This document shows, piece by piece, positions 17,908-27,875 of a stretch of DNA of 64,000 nt. Numbering within the stretch: position 1 is the stretch's first letter; each line of letters begins with the position of its first letter. Both the position numbers and the translations under genes were made by a program. Below the pieces are notes generated by a model that saw only the letters and a program-made list of their open reading frames with translations, was not told the DNA's origin and searched no databases. Source of the stretch: Candidatus Woesearchaeota archaeon (GTDB lineage: Archaea > Nanobdellota > Nanobdellia > Woesearchaeales > JACJVW01); contig JACJVW010000001.1 of assembly GCA_020637435.1 (NCBI GenBank), positions 558,001 through 622,000 of the forward strand, read 5' to 3'.

Positions 17908-19437
17908 TCACAACTCATGAAGGTTGAGCTCATGTAACCCTCGACCAAGTTTTCTCTTGTTGGAGTAGAGAAGCCTAGAAAAATCATTAGGTCCCCATAA
18001 CATCATGTCCACTTGCATCTTTGCATCCAATGAGCTCAGGTGACTGCGGTACTCCTCCACTCCCGGGATATGGTCTTGCAGATATGTTTGTTCAAGATCA
18101 GCCTGTGATTTGCGTATAGCCTCCCGGTACTCATGCAGCATCCGAAGGTCAGGCTCTTTGGAGTCCACATCAAGACTTACACCTGGGAAAGGATTAATGA
18201 CCAGCCGCATATTTGACTTAAAGATAGTCGAGAGACCTTCCTCTAGTCCACCCACATCCATAGCATCCCTTAGCGAGAAATAAGCTTCACGAATGAAAGA
18301 AGGTGGCGCCACGTATCGTGAAAGAAGACCCATAAGACGCATATGAACATGGTGATTATACAAAGCAGCGACTCCCATCTTAAGATTTCCACCGTAGAAT
18401 CCCTCTTCTCTGTTGTAGCAGAGATTGACCAGCGACCTTAACGCATTGCCCGCCGACAGCCAGCGGATGTTTTTGTACTGGTCCTTCGATGCAGCAAGAT
18501 TTCCAACTTTGTTTGGTTTAAGATAATGTGCGTTCGCGGTTCGCACAAGATACTCCATATGAAAGTAAGGTCTTCTACCAATAAAACCCTTACCGATGAG
18601 GGGTTCAAGAGAATCGCTGGCTACCAGTTGAAGCGCCCCATCTACATCCGACGGCATATTGCTCACTTCATGCATAAAATAAGCAAGGCCCGGGTCATAG
18701 AAAGGTGTGTCTCCACCAAGCAGGATGACCTCTTTCTCGAGCCGCACACCATAATCAACAAAATAGGCCCTGGCCTCACGGGAAGTAAACTGGACTTTTC
18801 CGTCCTTCTCCTTGAGAAAATCTCTTTCCATCAGCAAAGTGAAGAGCTGTGAACGGGAAATGTCGAACTTCTTTGCAAGAGAAGAACGTCCTTTAAGATT
18901 TGACTGCACCGCTTCGATAGCATCCATATGCTCACCTATCGATGCTCCATCTCTTGCTGCAAGTGCGGCGTAAAACTCAAAGAGATTCCTATGCTGCAGG
19001 TGCAATTTGCTCAATGCATGCCGTTGAAGGAAATAGAGCCCCTTTCCCGGGTCAGGTAGCGTTCTGCCATCTTCAAAAAGTGATGCGAAACCTGTCTGCA
19101 GATTTTCGTACAGACTCCCGCGCTGCTGGATGAAGGACACCCTATTATCTGGAATATAGATATGATTTTCGACCAGCTCCCTATCGCACACGACGACAAT
19201 TCGGTCAACGGAAAAACCTGTCTCTTTCCCAAGTGGTGATGTCTCATTGCGAAGGATGCTTTCGAGGCATTCCTGCACAAGCGTGCTCTCCCCGAAAGGG
19301 AACATAGGTTTATACTCATGGACGGAAAAGAACGTTTCGCCATAGAGAGTATTTTTCATCTCTATTGTTTGCTTTAACCTTTCAAGATCATCTGGATTCT
19401 TGGGTCGGTCAGCTCCTGCAGCTACTACAATATCCAT
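17908..19437 (-). CDS. Nucleotidyltransferase-like protein with inserted helix-turn-helix
   Basis: The N-terminal region resembles a GT-A nucleotidyltransferase: MDIVVAAGADRP in place of the usual LAAGxGxR, FGESTLVQECLESIL like the KPL segment, and a later VILLGGDTPFYDPG strand in the place of the DxP metal site. Between these (about residues 165-225) lies an inserted stretch, SSLAKKFDISRSQLFTLLMERDFL, which reads as a helix-turn-helix. The C-terminal 200 residues are helical. The ATG at 19437 follows a TATA-like TTTTTAATC (about 19460-19469); a TTG nine bases earlier is rejected. The substrate is unknown, and the family call is tentative. Confidence 0.5.
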   Translation of the reverse strand: MDIVVAAGADRPKNPDDLERLKQTIEMKNTLYGETFFSVHEYKPMFPFGESTLVQECLESILRNETSPLGKETGFSVDRIVVVCDRELVENHIYIPDNRVSFIQQRGSLYENLQTGFASLFEDGRTLPDPGKGLYFLQRHALSKLHLQHRNLFEFYAALAARDGASIGEHMDAIEAVQSNLKGRSSLAKKFDISRSQLFTLLMERDFLKEKDGKVQFTSREARAYFVDYGVRLEKEVILLGGDTPFYDPGLAYFMHEVSNMPSDVDGALQLVASDSLEPLIGKGFIGRRPYFHMEYLVRTANAHYLKPNKVGNLAASKDQYKNIRWLSAGNALRSLVNLCYNREEGFYGGNLKMGVAALYNHHVHMRLMGLLSRYVAPPSFIREAYFSLRDAMDVGGLEEGLSTIFKSNMRLVINPFPGVSLDVDSKEPDLRMLHEYREAIRKSQADLEQTYLQDHIPGVEEYRSHLSSLDAKMQVDMMLWGPNDFSRLLYSNKRKLGRGLHELNLHEL

Positions 19438-19476
19438 GCAGGACAAAGAGAATGAAATGAGATTAAAAAGAATTAG

Positions 19477-19905
19477 CTAAAAATAGTGCGCAAACGAAGG
19501 AGTCCGATCACCGCCAAGACTGGGTTGGCTCAGCATAGGTCCGAGATTCTCAGAGATGCTCCTGGCGGTAATATTTCCAAGGATAGCACCGTCCTCTACA
19601 CAGATAAGACCCCTGATATTTTTTTCCGCCATCAGTCTTGTAGCATAGCTGATCTCCTCGTCAGGTCCGATAGTGACCACAGGACTGTTCATGATCTGGT
19701 TCGCAAGCGTAGTCTTGCTATCAAGGCCTTTCATCACGATCTTTCTAAGGATATCACGCTCAGTGATGATGCCTACCATCTTATCTGAGCGCTTCACCAC
19801 GATAGCATACACACCATATTGTTGCATAAGCTCCGCAACCTTGAAGACCGGATCATCGTACTCTACGGCCTTCACTTCCAGCAACGCATCTTTCACTTTC
19901 ATCAT
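19477..19905 (-). CDS. Tandem CBS-domain protein
   Basis: Two CBS domains fill the whole 142 residues. The first contains AELMQQYGVYAIVVKRSDKMVGIITERDI, the second ATRLMAEKNIRGLICVED with GNITARSI. Such stand-alone pairs form dimers that bind adenine nucleotides or SAM and act as sensors. The ATG follows a GCGGGTGA ribosome-site-like stretch. The partner cannot be deduced; the next gene on this strand is the nucleotidyltransferase-like protein 39 bases downstream. Confidence 0.88.
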   Translation of the reverse strand: MMKVKDALLEVKAVEYDDPVFKVAELMQQYGVYAIVVKRSDKMVGIITERDILRKIVMKGLDSKTTLANQIMNSPVVTIGPDEEISYATRLMAEKNIRGLICVEDGAILGNITARSISENLGPMLSQPSLGGDRTPSFAHYF

Positions 19906-20017
19906 TTCACCCGCAAGAACTAATAATATACATAAGTAAAAATCGCATTAAAAACATTCACTACATATTTTATATAAAGTTTAAAATCTATTAATTTTTC
20001 CTCGCAGTAGTGCGCAA

Positions 20018-20030
20018 GGTTTATAAAAAC
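20018..20030 (+). promoter_or_regulatory. TATA box of the ATPase operon
   Basis: AGGTTTATAAAAA lies about 30 bases before the ATG of the first ATPase gene at 20055. The next eight genes have gaps of at most 16 bases, so this probably drives the whole operon. Confidence 0.65.
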
Positions 20031-20054
20031 CCGGGAAAAACTCAGTGCTTAAAG

Positions 20055-20363
20055 ATGGCAACGGTCATTGAGACATTAAGAAAATTCGAAAAGGAGCAAA
20101 AAGTGCTTTTCGAATCTGCCCGGCTTGATGCAGACGACAGGCTTAGCAAAGCAAGGGCCGAACTCAGTAAGCGCAAAGCCGCGCTCGAAAAAAAATTTGC
20201 ATCTGAACGAGAAAAAGCCATGGAGAAATCCACTAAGGGTGCCCAGGCTGATGCAAAGAAAGATATCTCAACTTATGTCTCACAGAAAAAAACACTTGAC
20301 GACAGAGTCAAAAAGAACCGACGAAAAGCTATAGATGCCGTCTTTACTGAAGTGTTGAAATGA
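20055..20363 (+). CDS. atpH: A/V-type ATPase subunit H (peripheral stalk)
   Basis: A 102-residue, almost wholly helical and charged protein (METLRKFEKEQK-like opening, then alternating Lys/Glu/Ala heptads), as expected for the long coiled coil that pairs with subunit E in the peripheral stalk. The start at 20055 gives a normal size; a GTG at 20010 would run through the TATA box and is rejected. It overlaps subunit I by 4 bases and opens the operon. Confidence 0.85.
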   Translation: MATVIETLRKFEKEQKVLFESARLDADDRLSKARAELSKRKAALEKKFASEREKAMEKSTKGAQADAKKDISTYVSQKKTLDDRVKKNRRKAIDAVFTEVLK

Positions 20364-22291
20364 GACCCGCGCGGATAGTACATGCACGGACGATTATTCC
20401 AAGCAGACGAAGGGATACCATCATCTCGCAACTCCACGAGAGGGGGGTCTGCCAGCTTGCGAAGAATGATATCGTTGAGTTTACATCACCCTATTCCTTT
20501 GAGAAAGCAGAACAGGTTGAAAATCTGCATCTACGATTCCACAACGTAAACGACATACTCCACCAGTACAAAGCCCCTGAACAGACGACCAGTGTACTGA
20601 AGGATTTTTTCTTGGGTAAGAAGACAAAAAAACTGCATTCAGATAAGCACCACCTCTATGATGTGCTCAAAATGACCGAGGATCACCTTGACAAAATAGA
20701 AGAGCAGGTGATTCATGCGCAGGAACAGATTGTCTCTGCGCAAGAAGCCATCAGGCAGAATAGCATGCGGATACGCACGATAAAACTTCTTCCTGATATG
20801 CAGACAAACTATCTGGTATCCAGCGAGAACATAGGCATCCTCGCCGGAATCGTCACTCGGACAAGCATGGAACAGATCAAAGAGGAGATTAATGCTCCCA
20901 TGATGGTGGACGAAGTGGACAAACTTCGACTCTTCATCATCGTCATGCTTGAACCAGCTCAAAAAGAGAGCATTGAGCGAGTGATGCATCGCATTGGCTT
21001 CCAGTCGATCGAAATACCTGACGATGAGCGAAGACCTCAACAGATTATAGAGAGTATAAAGAAAGAGAACCAGGTTCATGAAACAGCCATCGCAAAAGCA
21101 AAAAAAAATCTGCACACGATAGCCAAACAGCACAAGAATGAGTTAGATATCTTGTCTGAAGAGATAGGCCTTGCAAAAGAGAAGCATGATGCAAAAAAAC
21201 TTTTCAAGGCAAGCGACGCATTAAGTGTATTCGATGCTTGGATCCCAGAAAAGATGCTGCCTCATTTCGAGAATGTACTCAAAGAGTACGCAGGTAGTTA
21301 CCATGTTGAGATACAGGAAAAAGAAGATGCGCCGACGCATTTAGAGAATCATAAGTACGCAGCCCCTTTTGAGAACATCCTGCGTATGTACTCCCTGCCA
21401 AGATATGGTGATTTTGACCCAACATGGATAATCGCTATTTTCTTCACCATATTCTTCGGATTCATGCTCGATGATTTCTTCTACGGCCTCATCATGACTA
21501 TAGCTGGCATAGTTGTCATGAAAGGCGCAGGTAGACATAACGCTTCTTCCAGAGATATGGGCTTCCTGATAACTGCACTTGGTGTATCCACCATGTTCTG
21601 GGGTGTCATCTTTGGCGCATACTTCGGAAATATCTTCCAGGAGTTGGGTATCCCGCTTCCGATAGTCCTTGATGCAATGAAACAGGTCATACCGACAATG
21701 GCTCTTGCGCTCACGCTTGGAGCTTTGCATATGTCCATAGGTCTGATCATTGGATTTATTGAAAACCTGCGAAAAGGCAAAAAGATTGAGGCATTTTCAC
21801 AACAGGGTGTGTGGTTAGTCTTCATGCTCGCTCTTATATCGTACATCACGGCGGGAGTTGGCCTGATACCTGTATTTGTGGGAACCATCCTGCTCATCAT
21901 TGCAATTCTGATGCAGATAGTATTTACCTTCAAGAAGAGCGGAGGCATCTCCGCAGCGCTCTCAGTCTTCGACTTTACAGGATTCCTGGGTGACCTGTTC
22001 TCTTACGCAAGACTGATGGCTTTGGGCATTGGAACTTCCGGCATCTCACTTGCTATCAATATGATGGCGATACTTGCCGCGACCATGATACCTTATGTGG
22101 GCATCGTGCTCGCCATATTCATTTTCATCGTTGGTCACATATTCAACATGGTCATGAATGGCCTTGGCGCATTCATCCATGCAGTACGGCTCCACTTTCT
22201 GGAACTCTTCACTAAGTTCTACGAAGGTGGCGGCGAAGAGTATAAGCCGTTTAAGGCAGATAGAAAAAAGACATTCGTAAAATTAGAATAA
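20360..22291 (+). CDS. atpI: A/V-type ATPase subunit I (a subunit)
   Basis: This is the membrane stator subunit that forms the ion half-channels against the rotor ring. The N-terminal 340 residues are soluble and coiled-coil rich. The C-terminal 300 hold about seven or eight membrane spans, with the conserved FLGDLFSYARLMALGIGTSGI helix carrying the essential arginine (near residue 553) and the later AFIHAVRLHFLELFTKFYEGGG end. The length of 643 is typical. It is second in the operon and followed after 16 bases by the rotor subunit. Confidence 0.95.
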   Translation: MRPARIVHARTIIPSRRRDTIISQLHERGVCQLAKNDIVEFTSPYSFEKAEQVENLHLRFHNVNDILHQYKAPEQTTSVLKDFFLGKKTKKLHSDKHHLYDVLKMTEDHLDKIEEQVIHAQEQIVSAQEAIRQNSMRIRTIKLLPDMQTNYLVSSENIGILAGIVTRTSMEQIKEEINAPMMVDEVDKLRLFIIVMLEPAQKESIERVMHRIGFQSIEIPDDERRPQQIIESIKKENQVHETAIAKAKKNLHTIAKQHKNELDILSEEIGLAKEKHDAKKLFKASDALSVFDAWIPEKMLPHFENVLKEYAGSYHVEIQEKEDAPTHLENHKYAAPFENILRMYSLPRYGDFDPTWIIAIFFTIFFGFMLDDFFYGLIMTIAGIVVMKGAGRHNASSRDMGFLITALGVSTMFWGVIFGAYFGNIFQELGIPLPIVLDAMKQVIPTMALALTLGALHMSIGLIIGFIENLRKGKKIEAFSQQGVWLVFMLALISYITAGVGLIPVFVGTILLIIAILMQIVFTFKKSGGISAALSVFDFTGFLGDLFSYARLMALGIGTSGISLAINMMAILAATMIPYVGIVLAIFIFIVGHIFNMVMNGLGAFIHAVRLHFLELFTKFYEGGGEEYKPFKADRKKTFVKLE

Positions 22292-22307
22292 CTGGAGGAA
22301 AAATAAA

Positions 22308-22790
22308 ATGGACATCACTCTCGGTTCGGCTCTAGCGGTCTCAGGTGCGGCACTCGCACTGGGTGTATCCGGTTTTAGCACAGCGGTTGGTCTTAAGGCT
22401 GCAGGTGTTGCCGGTGCAGGCGCAGTGGCTGAGAAAAAGGAGAACTTCAGAAGTGCACTGATTTTGCAGGCACTTCCGCAAACACAGACAATCTATGGAT
22501 TCATCATCGCTCTTTTCATCCTCATAGGGATTGGAGTGCTTGGTGGCGGTAAAGGCGCGGTCACACTTGAAGCTGGGCTCACCATGTTAGGGGCAGGCTT
22601 GGTCATGGCGATAACCGGTGCCTCAGCTGCGATGCAGGGATTGGTCTCAGCTTCAGGAATCATCTCATGCTCTAAGAACCCTGCGGCATTCACGCCTAGC
22701 ATTGTGTTCTCAGGACAGGTAGAGACTCCTGCGATCTTCGGCTTCCTTATCGCTCTGCTGATATTAGTCATGGGAATAGGAATCTTCTAG
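22308..22790 (+). CDS. atpK: A/V-type ATPase subunit K (rotor proteolipid), sodium-type site
   Basis: A duplicated proteolipid of 160 residues with four membrane helices. Only the second hairpin carries the ion-binding glutamate (Glu139 in QVETPAIFGF); the first has LPQTQTIYGF with Gln in its place. Leu56, Thr59, Gln60, Tyr63, Gln110 and Glu139 match the residues that ligate sodium in the Enterococcus hirae rotor ring (Leu61, Thr64, Gln65, Tyr68, Gln110, Glu139; known from that structure). I infer sodium coupling and one ion per four helices. A clear GGAGG ribosome site precedes the ATG. Confidence 0.93.
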   Translation: MDITLGSALAVSGAALALGVSGFSTAVGLKAAGVAGAGAVAEKKENFRSALILQALPQTQTIYGFIIALFILIGIGVLGGGKGAVTLEAGLTMLGAGLVMAITGASAAMQGLVSASGIISCSKNPAAFTPSIVFSGQVETPAIFGFLIALLILVMGIGIF

Positions 22791-22798
22791 GTGCGAAG

Positions 22799-23329
22799 AT
22801 GATAACACTGGGAAATACGGATGGTCTGAAAAAAAAGATTCAGCAAAAATACGCTGCGGACCTTCGTGAGTACAACAAAGAAATAGACTCGCAGATAGCG
22901 CAGATGCAGACAGAACAAGAAAAGATGCTCGATACGCTTAAGCGGCGCCATAAGGCGGACCTTGATCAGCTCAGCGAAAATACCTATGCCAAAGTGAAGA
23001 GTGAACTGACCCTTCAGGCAAAGAAGGATTTCGAACAGGCAAGAGATGCTCTGTTGCAAGAGGTTATTGCTCAAGCGAAAGCTGATGCGAAACGTTTGAC
23101 TTCCTCAAAGGAGTACAAAGACTTCGTGCAGGCAAAGACTGAGGGCTTAAAGATAACGAAAACGGAAGCTGACGATGACTCCTACGGTCTGCCCCACACG
23201 ACTGTCGTCAAAGGAAGTACAGGTGTCAAAGTCTACACTGCTGAAGCCGTATATGACCTGACAGTCGAAAACCTTATGGAACTGCAGAAAGACAGGATCA
23301 GGTCTATCGTCTACAAGGCAATAATGTAA
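22799..23329 (+). CDS. atpE: A/V-type ATPase subunit E (peripheral stalk)
   Basis: The first 105 residues are a charged helix (DLREYNKEIDSQIAQMQTEQ onward) and the last 70 form the globular head with GVKVYTAEAVYDLTVENLM, the usual end of archaeal subunit E. At 176 residues it is slightly short of the common 190-200. It pairs with subunit H. It starts 8 bases after the proteolipid gene. Confidence 0.88.
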   Translation: MITLGNTDGLKKKIQQKYAADLREYNKEIDSQIAQMQTEQEKMLDTLKRRHKADLDQLSENTYAKVKSELTLQAKKDFEQARDALLQEVIAQAKADAKRLTSSKEYKDFVQAKTEGLKITKTEADDDSYGLPHTTVVKGSTGVKVYTAEAVYDLTVENLMELQKDRIRSIVYKAIM

Positions 23330-23330
23330 G

Positions 23331-24467
23331 ATGGCTGAGAATCTCGCTCCGGAATTCATCATCAATGACACCATAGTGGAAAGTACTTTCTCGGTCGCAG
23401 ACTTGACGATCCCCTTAGCCATACTGGTAATTGTGCTCTTCATAGGGGGCCTGCTGTACTATCTCATCAGGAATGTGATGCCTATGACCCCCTACATATA
23501 TGCTAACGCCCGAATACAGGCAAGGTCGTCTTCGATGATAGACAGTAGGGAGATACAAGAGCTGGCATCTAAGAAAAGCCTTGCTGAAGCAGTAAGCGCG
23601 CTTCACTCGTCTGAATATGGTCGAAGGCTGGAGCAGGTCAAAGACCTCAACATTGCGTCTGTGCACAGAGCCATTGAAGGACACTACCATGATGCAATTG
23701 CCGAGATGTTGGACCTTTCACCCGACGAGATGAAAAAAGTGATCGTCGCTCTGTCCCGTACGGAAGAGGCTAAAGTCTTCAAAGCAGTTTATCGCGCCAA
23801 ATACATGGGCACGACTCAGTCTGAGGTACAGCCTTTCGGAAAACTTGAAGGTTCTCTCCTTATGCAGCTCCAAAGCGCAAAGTCGGTAGCAGACTTTAAA
23901 GTCATCCTGGCCGGTTCGTTCTGGGAGCCGGTAGTGAAAAAGGAGTATAGATCACTTCAGGAATTCGAGGTAGAGGCGGAACAACATCTTTACAACAGCC
24001 TCTTGATGACCATAGAGAATTCAAAGCTGGTCGATAAGCTGGCGATAGCCCAGATAATCGTGACACGTGTTGACTCGCAGAATATTCTTGCGGTGCTCAA
24101 AGCAATGATAAGGGATGAAGCACCGATGCTCATCAACATCAACACAGATCTCCACAAAAGATTGAAGCGTCTTTCACAAGCCAAAGACATCGATGAAGTG
24201 CTGCGGGCGCTGAAACACACACCTTATCTCGAAGCGATGACAAAAGCGGCTGAGCAGTTCAAAAAAGACGGCAACTATTATCATTTTGAGATTGAGCTTG
24301 GAAGATTCCAGCAAAAGACTCTGGTCGACGAAGAGATAGCGCATACTTTGGGCCCCTATCCCTTGGTAGCTTACCTCATAAAAAAAGAATATGAGATGAG
24401 GAACCTTTTCCTAGCGACCAAGACGATTCAGACAAAAAGAAAGTTGGAAGAGGAGATGATAATATGA
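23331..24467 (+). CDS. atpC: A/V-type ATPase subunit C (d-type)
   Basis: This subunit caps the rotor ring and links it to the central stalk. The family pattern is visible in YIYANARIQARSSSMI near residue 58, the mostly helical three-fold repeated body, and the C-terminal EIELGRFQQKTLVDEEIAHTLGPYPLVAYLIKKE. The 378 residues are longer than the usual 340-350. The extra length is an N-terminal hydrophobic stretch (residues about 20-48, LTIPLAILVIVLFIGGLLYYLI), which looks like a membrane anchor. Such an anchor is not standard in this family. Confidence 0.9.
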   Translation: MAENLAPEFIINDTIVESTFSVADLTIPLAILVIVLFIGGLLYYLIRNVMPMTPYIYANARIQARSSSMIDSREIQELASKKSLAEAVSALHSSEYGRRLEQVKDLNIASVHRAIEGHYHDAIAEMLDLSPDEMKKVIVALSRTEEAKVFKAVYRAKYMGTTQSEVQPFGKLEGSLLMQLQSAKSVADFKVILAGSFWEPVVKKEYRSLQEFEVEAEQHLYNSLLMTIENSKLVDKLAIAQIIVTRVDSQNILAVLKAMIRDEAPMLININTDLHKRLKRLSQAKDIDEVLRALKHTPYLEAMTKAAEQFKKDGNYYHFEIELGRFQQKTLVDEEIAHTLGPYPLVAYLIKKEYEMRNLFLATKTIQTKRKLEEEMII

Positions 24468-24745
24468 TAGTTTTCGGAAACGCCTCTTTCGCCAAAGGCA
24501 TGAAGCTTGCGGGCATCGACAAGAGCTTTGTCATTTCGCAGGCAGCTCAGATTATAAAGCACCTTGAGGGTGTGGACAAAAACGAATTCATCATCATGAA
24601 CGTATCGATCGCGGCCATGGTACCGGAGCTCCTCGAAGAGTTCGCAAATGTGGTCACCCTGCCTGACGATACACTTGAATTCGGGTCGACCGATGATCTA
24701 AAGGATATCATCAGGTCAGCAGTAGGTATAGAGATAGATATGTAA
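24464..24745 (+). CDS. atpF: A/V-type ATPase subunit F
   Basis: A 93-residue central-stalk subunit with the short alternating alpha/beta pattern of the family ([32 protein letters not shown]). It is a little shorter than the usual 100-105 residues. It overlaps subunit C by 4 bases. Confidence 0.85.
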   Translation: MIVFGNASFAKGMKLAGIDKSFVISQAAQIIKHLEGVDKNEFIIMNVSIAAMVPELLEEFANVVTLPDDTLEFGSTDDLKDIIRSAVGIEIDM

Positions 24746-24765
24746 TCAGATTCATGAGGGATAAT

Positions 24766-26496
24766 ATGGGTAAGATAATCAAGATCGCAGGACCAGTCAT
24801 CACCGCTGAAGGGATGAGAGGAACTAGGATGTTTGACGTGGTCAAAGTAGCAAAAGAAGAACTTATAGGAGAAATCATCCAGCTCAAAGGAGATACGGCG
24901 ACCATTCAGGTCTACGAAGACACGACCGGTCTTTGCCCGGGTGAAGAAGTGGTATCGACAGGCATGCCCCTGTCCATCGAACTGGGTCCTGGACTGCTGA
25001 GGTCCATCTATGATGGTATCGCACGGCCGCTTCCTGTACTACAGGAAAAATCAGGGGACTTCATCACACGGGGCCTTGTCGCTCCAAGCCTGAGCAGAGA
25101 GATAGATTACGATTTCAAGCCGAAAGTCAAAGTAGGTGACCTGGTACAGGCTGGAGATGTACTTGGCACAGTCAAAGAGACCCAGGTTATCGAGCATAAA
25201 ATTCTCGTACCACCCGGCATCTCTGGGAAGATAACCAAAGTTGAGAAGGGAAAATACAATATCGAAAAAGTTATCATCGAGATACAGACCGATGATAAAA
25301 AGAAAGAGAAGCTGAAGATGTATCACAGATGGCCGGTCCGTGAACCTAGGCCAATCAAAGAGAAACTAGATCCTACCATCCCTCTTCTGACAGGACAGCG
25401 TGTTTTCGACACGCTCTTTCCGCTTGCTAAAGGCGGCGCAGCGGCTATCCCCGGCCCTTTCGGTGCTGGTAAGACAGTTTCACAGCAGCAGCTCGCTAAA
25501 TGGTGCGATGCATCAGTCATCGTATACATAGGTTGCGGAGAACGTGGCAATGAGATGACAGAAGTTCTTGATGAATTTCCCGAACTTACCGACCCAAAGA
25601 CCGGCAAGCCACTCATGGAGCGCACGACGCTTATCGCGAACACATCAAACATGCCGGTAGCTGCAAGAGAAGCATCAGTCTACACTGGTATCACGATAGC
25701 GGAATACTACCGTGACCAGGGATACGATGTCGCACTTATGGCAGACTCAACATCCCGCTGGGCAGAAGCTATGCGTGAAATCTCTGCAAGACTTGAAGAA
25801 ATGCCAGGTGAAGAAGGGTATCCTGCGTACCTGGCCACCAGGCTGGCTCAGTTCTATGAACGTGCGGGAAGAGTCACCAACCTTAATGGAACCAATGGGT
25901 CGGTCACTGCGATCGGCGCGGTATCTCCCCCAGGGGGAGACTTCTCCGAACCGGTCACGCAAAATACGCTCAGGATAACAAAAGTTTTCTGGGCACTGGA
26001 TGCATCCCTCGCGTATAAGAGGCATTTCCCGTCCATCCACTGGCTGACCAGCTACTCCCTTTATGCAGACAAAGTGAAAGGATTCTTCGATGAGGTAGAG
26101 AAAGATTTCTCATCCCATAGACAACGCATCATGAACATGCTGCAAAAAGAGTCAGAGCTCAATGAGATCGTCCAGCTTGTAGGTCCTGACGCGCTCCCCG
26201 AAGAAGACAAGCTTATACTTGATACTACAAAATCGATAAGGGAGGATTTCCTCCAACAAAACGCTTTCCACGAAGTGGACACTTACTGCGACACAGAGAA
26301 GCAGTTCCTCATGATGGATTGCATCCTCGCTTTTCATGATTCGGCGCACAAGCGTCTTGAGTCGGGCAAGAAAGTGGCCAAGATGGTCACTGTCCCGGTC
26401 AAAGAAAGGATCGCCAGGATGAAATACGCGGAAGACTACAAAAAAGAAGCTGAGCAGATAAAGAAAGATATCGAAAGTCAGCTGAAGAAGGTGTAA
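24766..26496 (+). CDS. atpA: A/V-type ATPase catalytic subunit A
   Basis: This is the nucleotide-hydrolysing or -synthesising subunit of the head. From the second ATG ([11 protein letters not shown]) it has 576 residues, a normal length. The P-loop reads GPFGAGKT (about residue 225), and the family insertion between the barrel and core (about 115-185) is present. Other marks are [23 protein letters not shown] and the C-terminal helical bundle. I prefer 24766 over the ATG at 24754 because a GAGGG ribosome site lies 5 bases before the second ATG. No intein interrupts the P-loop, a common intein site in archaea. Confidence 0.96.
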   Translation: MGKIIKIAGPVITAEGMRGTRMFDVVKVAKEELIGEIIQLKGDTATIQVYEDTTGLCPGEEVVSTGMPLSIELGPGLLRSIYDGIARPLPVLQEKSGDFITRGLVAPSLSREIDYDFKPKVKVGDLVQAGDVLGTVKETQVIEHKILVPPGISGKITKVEKGKYNIEKVIIEIQTDDKKKEKLKMYHRWPVREPRPIKEKLDPTIPLLTGQRVFDTLFPLAKGGAAAIPGPFGAGKTVSQQQLAKWCDASVIVYIGCGERGNEMTEVLDEFPELTDPKTGKPLMERTTLIANTSNMPVAAREASVYTGITIAEYYRDQGYDVALMADSTSRWAEAMREISARLEEMPGEEGYPAYLATRLAQFYERAGRVTNLNGTNGSVTAIGAVSPPGGDFSEPVTQNTLRITKVFWALDASLAYKRHFPSIHWLTSYSLYADKVKGFFDEVEKDFSSHRQRIMNMLQKESELNEIVQLVGPDALPEEDKLILDTTKSIREDFLQQNAFHEVDTYCDTEKQFLMMDCILAFHDSAHKRLESGKKVAKMVTVPVKERIARMKYAEDYKKEAEQIKKDIESQLKKV

Positions 26497-26498
26497 AA

Positions 26499-27869
26499 AT
26501 GGTCAAAGAATACACGACAGTCACTGAAGTTTCCGGACCCCTTATGGTGGTCGACAAAGTCAGCGGAGTCGCATACGGTGAGCTTGTTCGGGTTACTGAT
26601 GCGGCAGGCAGGCTCAAAGTAGGCCAGGTCCTTGAGACAAGGAAGGACCAGGCAGTCATCCAGCTCTTCGAAGGCACAAGCGGAACTGATACGAAGAACA
26701 CAAGAGTCATGTTCACAGGCGAGACGCTTAAGGTTGGTGTAAGTACAGAGATGCTTGGACGCATTTTCGACGGTGCTGGCAAACCCATCGATGGCAGTCC
26801 TGATATCCTTCCTGAGCAGATGATCGACATCAACGGTTCAGCGATTAATCCCTATTCACGGCAGCATCCTGATCAGTTCATCCAGACAGGAGTCTCGACC
26901 ATCGACCTCAATAACACGCTGGTCCGTGGTCAGAAGCTTCCTATCTTCTCAGGTTCCGGACTTCCGCACAATCATCTTGCTGCACAGATAGCGCGACAGG
27001 CAAAAGTCAAGAATAAAGATGAGAAATTTGCGGTAGTCTTTGCTGCAATGGGTATCACCAACGAAGAAGCCCTCTTCTTCCGCCATGAGTTTGAGAAAAG
27101 CGGAGCATTGGGCAATGTGGTGATGTTCCTCAACCTGGCGAACAACCCCGCCATCGAACGTATCATCACGCCAAGGATAGCTTTGACCGTGGCCGAATAC
27201 CTTGCGTATGAGAAAGATATGCATATCCTCACCATCCTTACCGACATGACCAATTACTGCGAATCCCTTCGTGAGATTGCCGCAGCAAGAAGTGAAGTGC
27301 CGGGAAGACGCGGATATCCGGGATACATGTACACCGACCTGGCAAGCATCTATGAGCGTGCGGGAGCTATCAAAGGAAAAAAAGGTTCTTTGACGCAGAT
27401 TCCTATCCTCTCCATGCCTGACGATGATATCACGCACCCGATTGCTGACCTCACCGGCTATATCACCGAAGGGCAGTTCGTACTCTCAAGAGACCTGCAC
27501 AGAAAGGCGGTCTACCCTCCGGTAAATGTACTACCGTCCCTTTCAAGACTTATGGGTAAAGGCATCGGAAAAGGCAAGACGAGACCTGACCACAGTGATG
27601 TATCCAATCAGATCTATGCGGCTTACGCACGCGGTATCGAGCTTCGAGATCTCGTTGCAGTCATAGGTAAAGAGTCATTGATGGAACTTGACCTGAAGTA
27701 CCTGGAGTTCGCTGACGAATTCGAAGACAGGTTTGTCCGTCAGGATTTCGCAGAGAACCGTGACATAGAGAAGACGCTCAGTATCGCATGGGAACTGCTT
27801 TCCAGACTTCCAAAGACAGAACTTAAGCGTGTCAAGAAGGAATTCATCGAACAATATTATCAAGAGTGA
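26499..27869 (+). CDS. atpB: A/V-type ATPase regulatory subunit B
   Basis: The non-catalytic head subunit, 456 residues as usual. It has the beta barrel start ([17 protein letters not shown]), the degenerate P-loop position in [12 protein letters not shown] without lysine, and the conserved [18 protein letters not shown] and [20 protein letters not shown] segments. It starts 2 bases after the subunit A stop. Confidence 0.96.
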   Translation: MVKEYTTVTEVSGPLMVVDKVSGVAYGELVRVTDAAGRLKVGQVLETRKDQAVIQLFEGTSGTDTKNTRVMFTGETLKVGVSTEMLGRIFDGAGKPIDGSPDILPEQMIDINGSAINPYSRQHPDQFIQTGVSTIDLNNTLVRGQKLPIFSGSGLPHNHLAAQIARQAKVKNKDEKFAVVFAAMGITNEEALFFRHEFEKSGALGNVVMFLNLANNPAIERIITPRIALTVAEYLAYEKDMHILTILTDMTNYCESLREIAAARSEVPGRRGYPGYMYTDLASIYERAGAIKGKKGSLTQIPILSMPDDDITHPIADLTGYITEGQFVLSRDLHRKAVYPPVNVLPSLSRLMGKGIGKGKTRPDHSDVSNQIYAAYARGIELRDLVAVIGKESLMELDLKYLEFADEFEDRFVRQDFAENRDIEKTLSIAWELLSRLPKTELKRVKKEFIEQYYQE

Positions 27870-27875
27870 GAAGGT

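Noticed and set aside
24766..26496. Intein in ATPase subunit A or in RadA/MCM/NrdA
   Set aside because: These are common archaeal intein hosts, but all four proteins have normal length with uninterrupted P-loops and active-site motifs.
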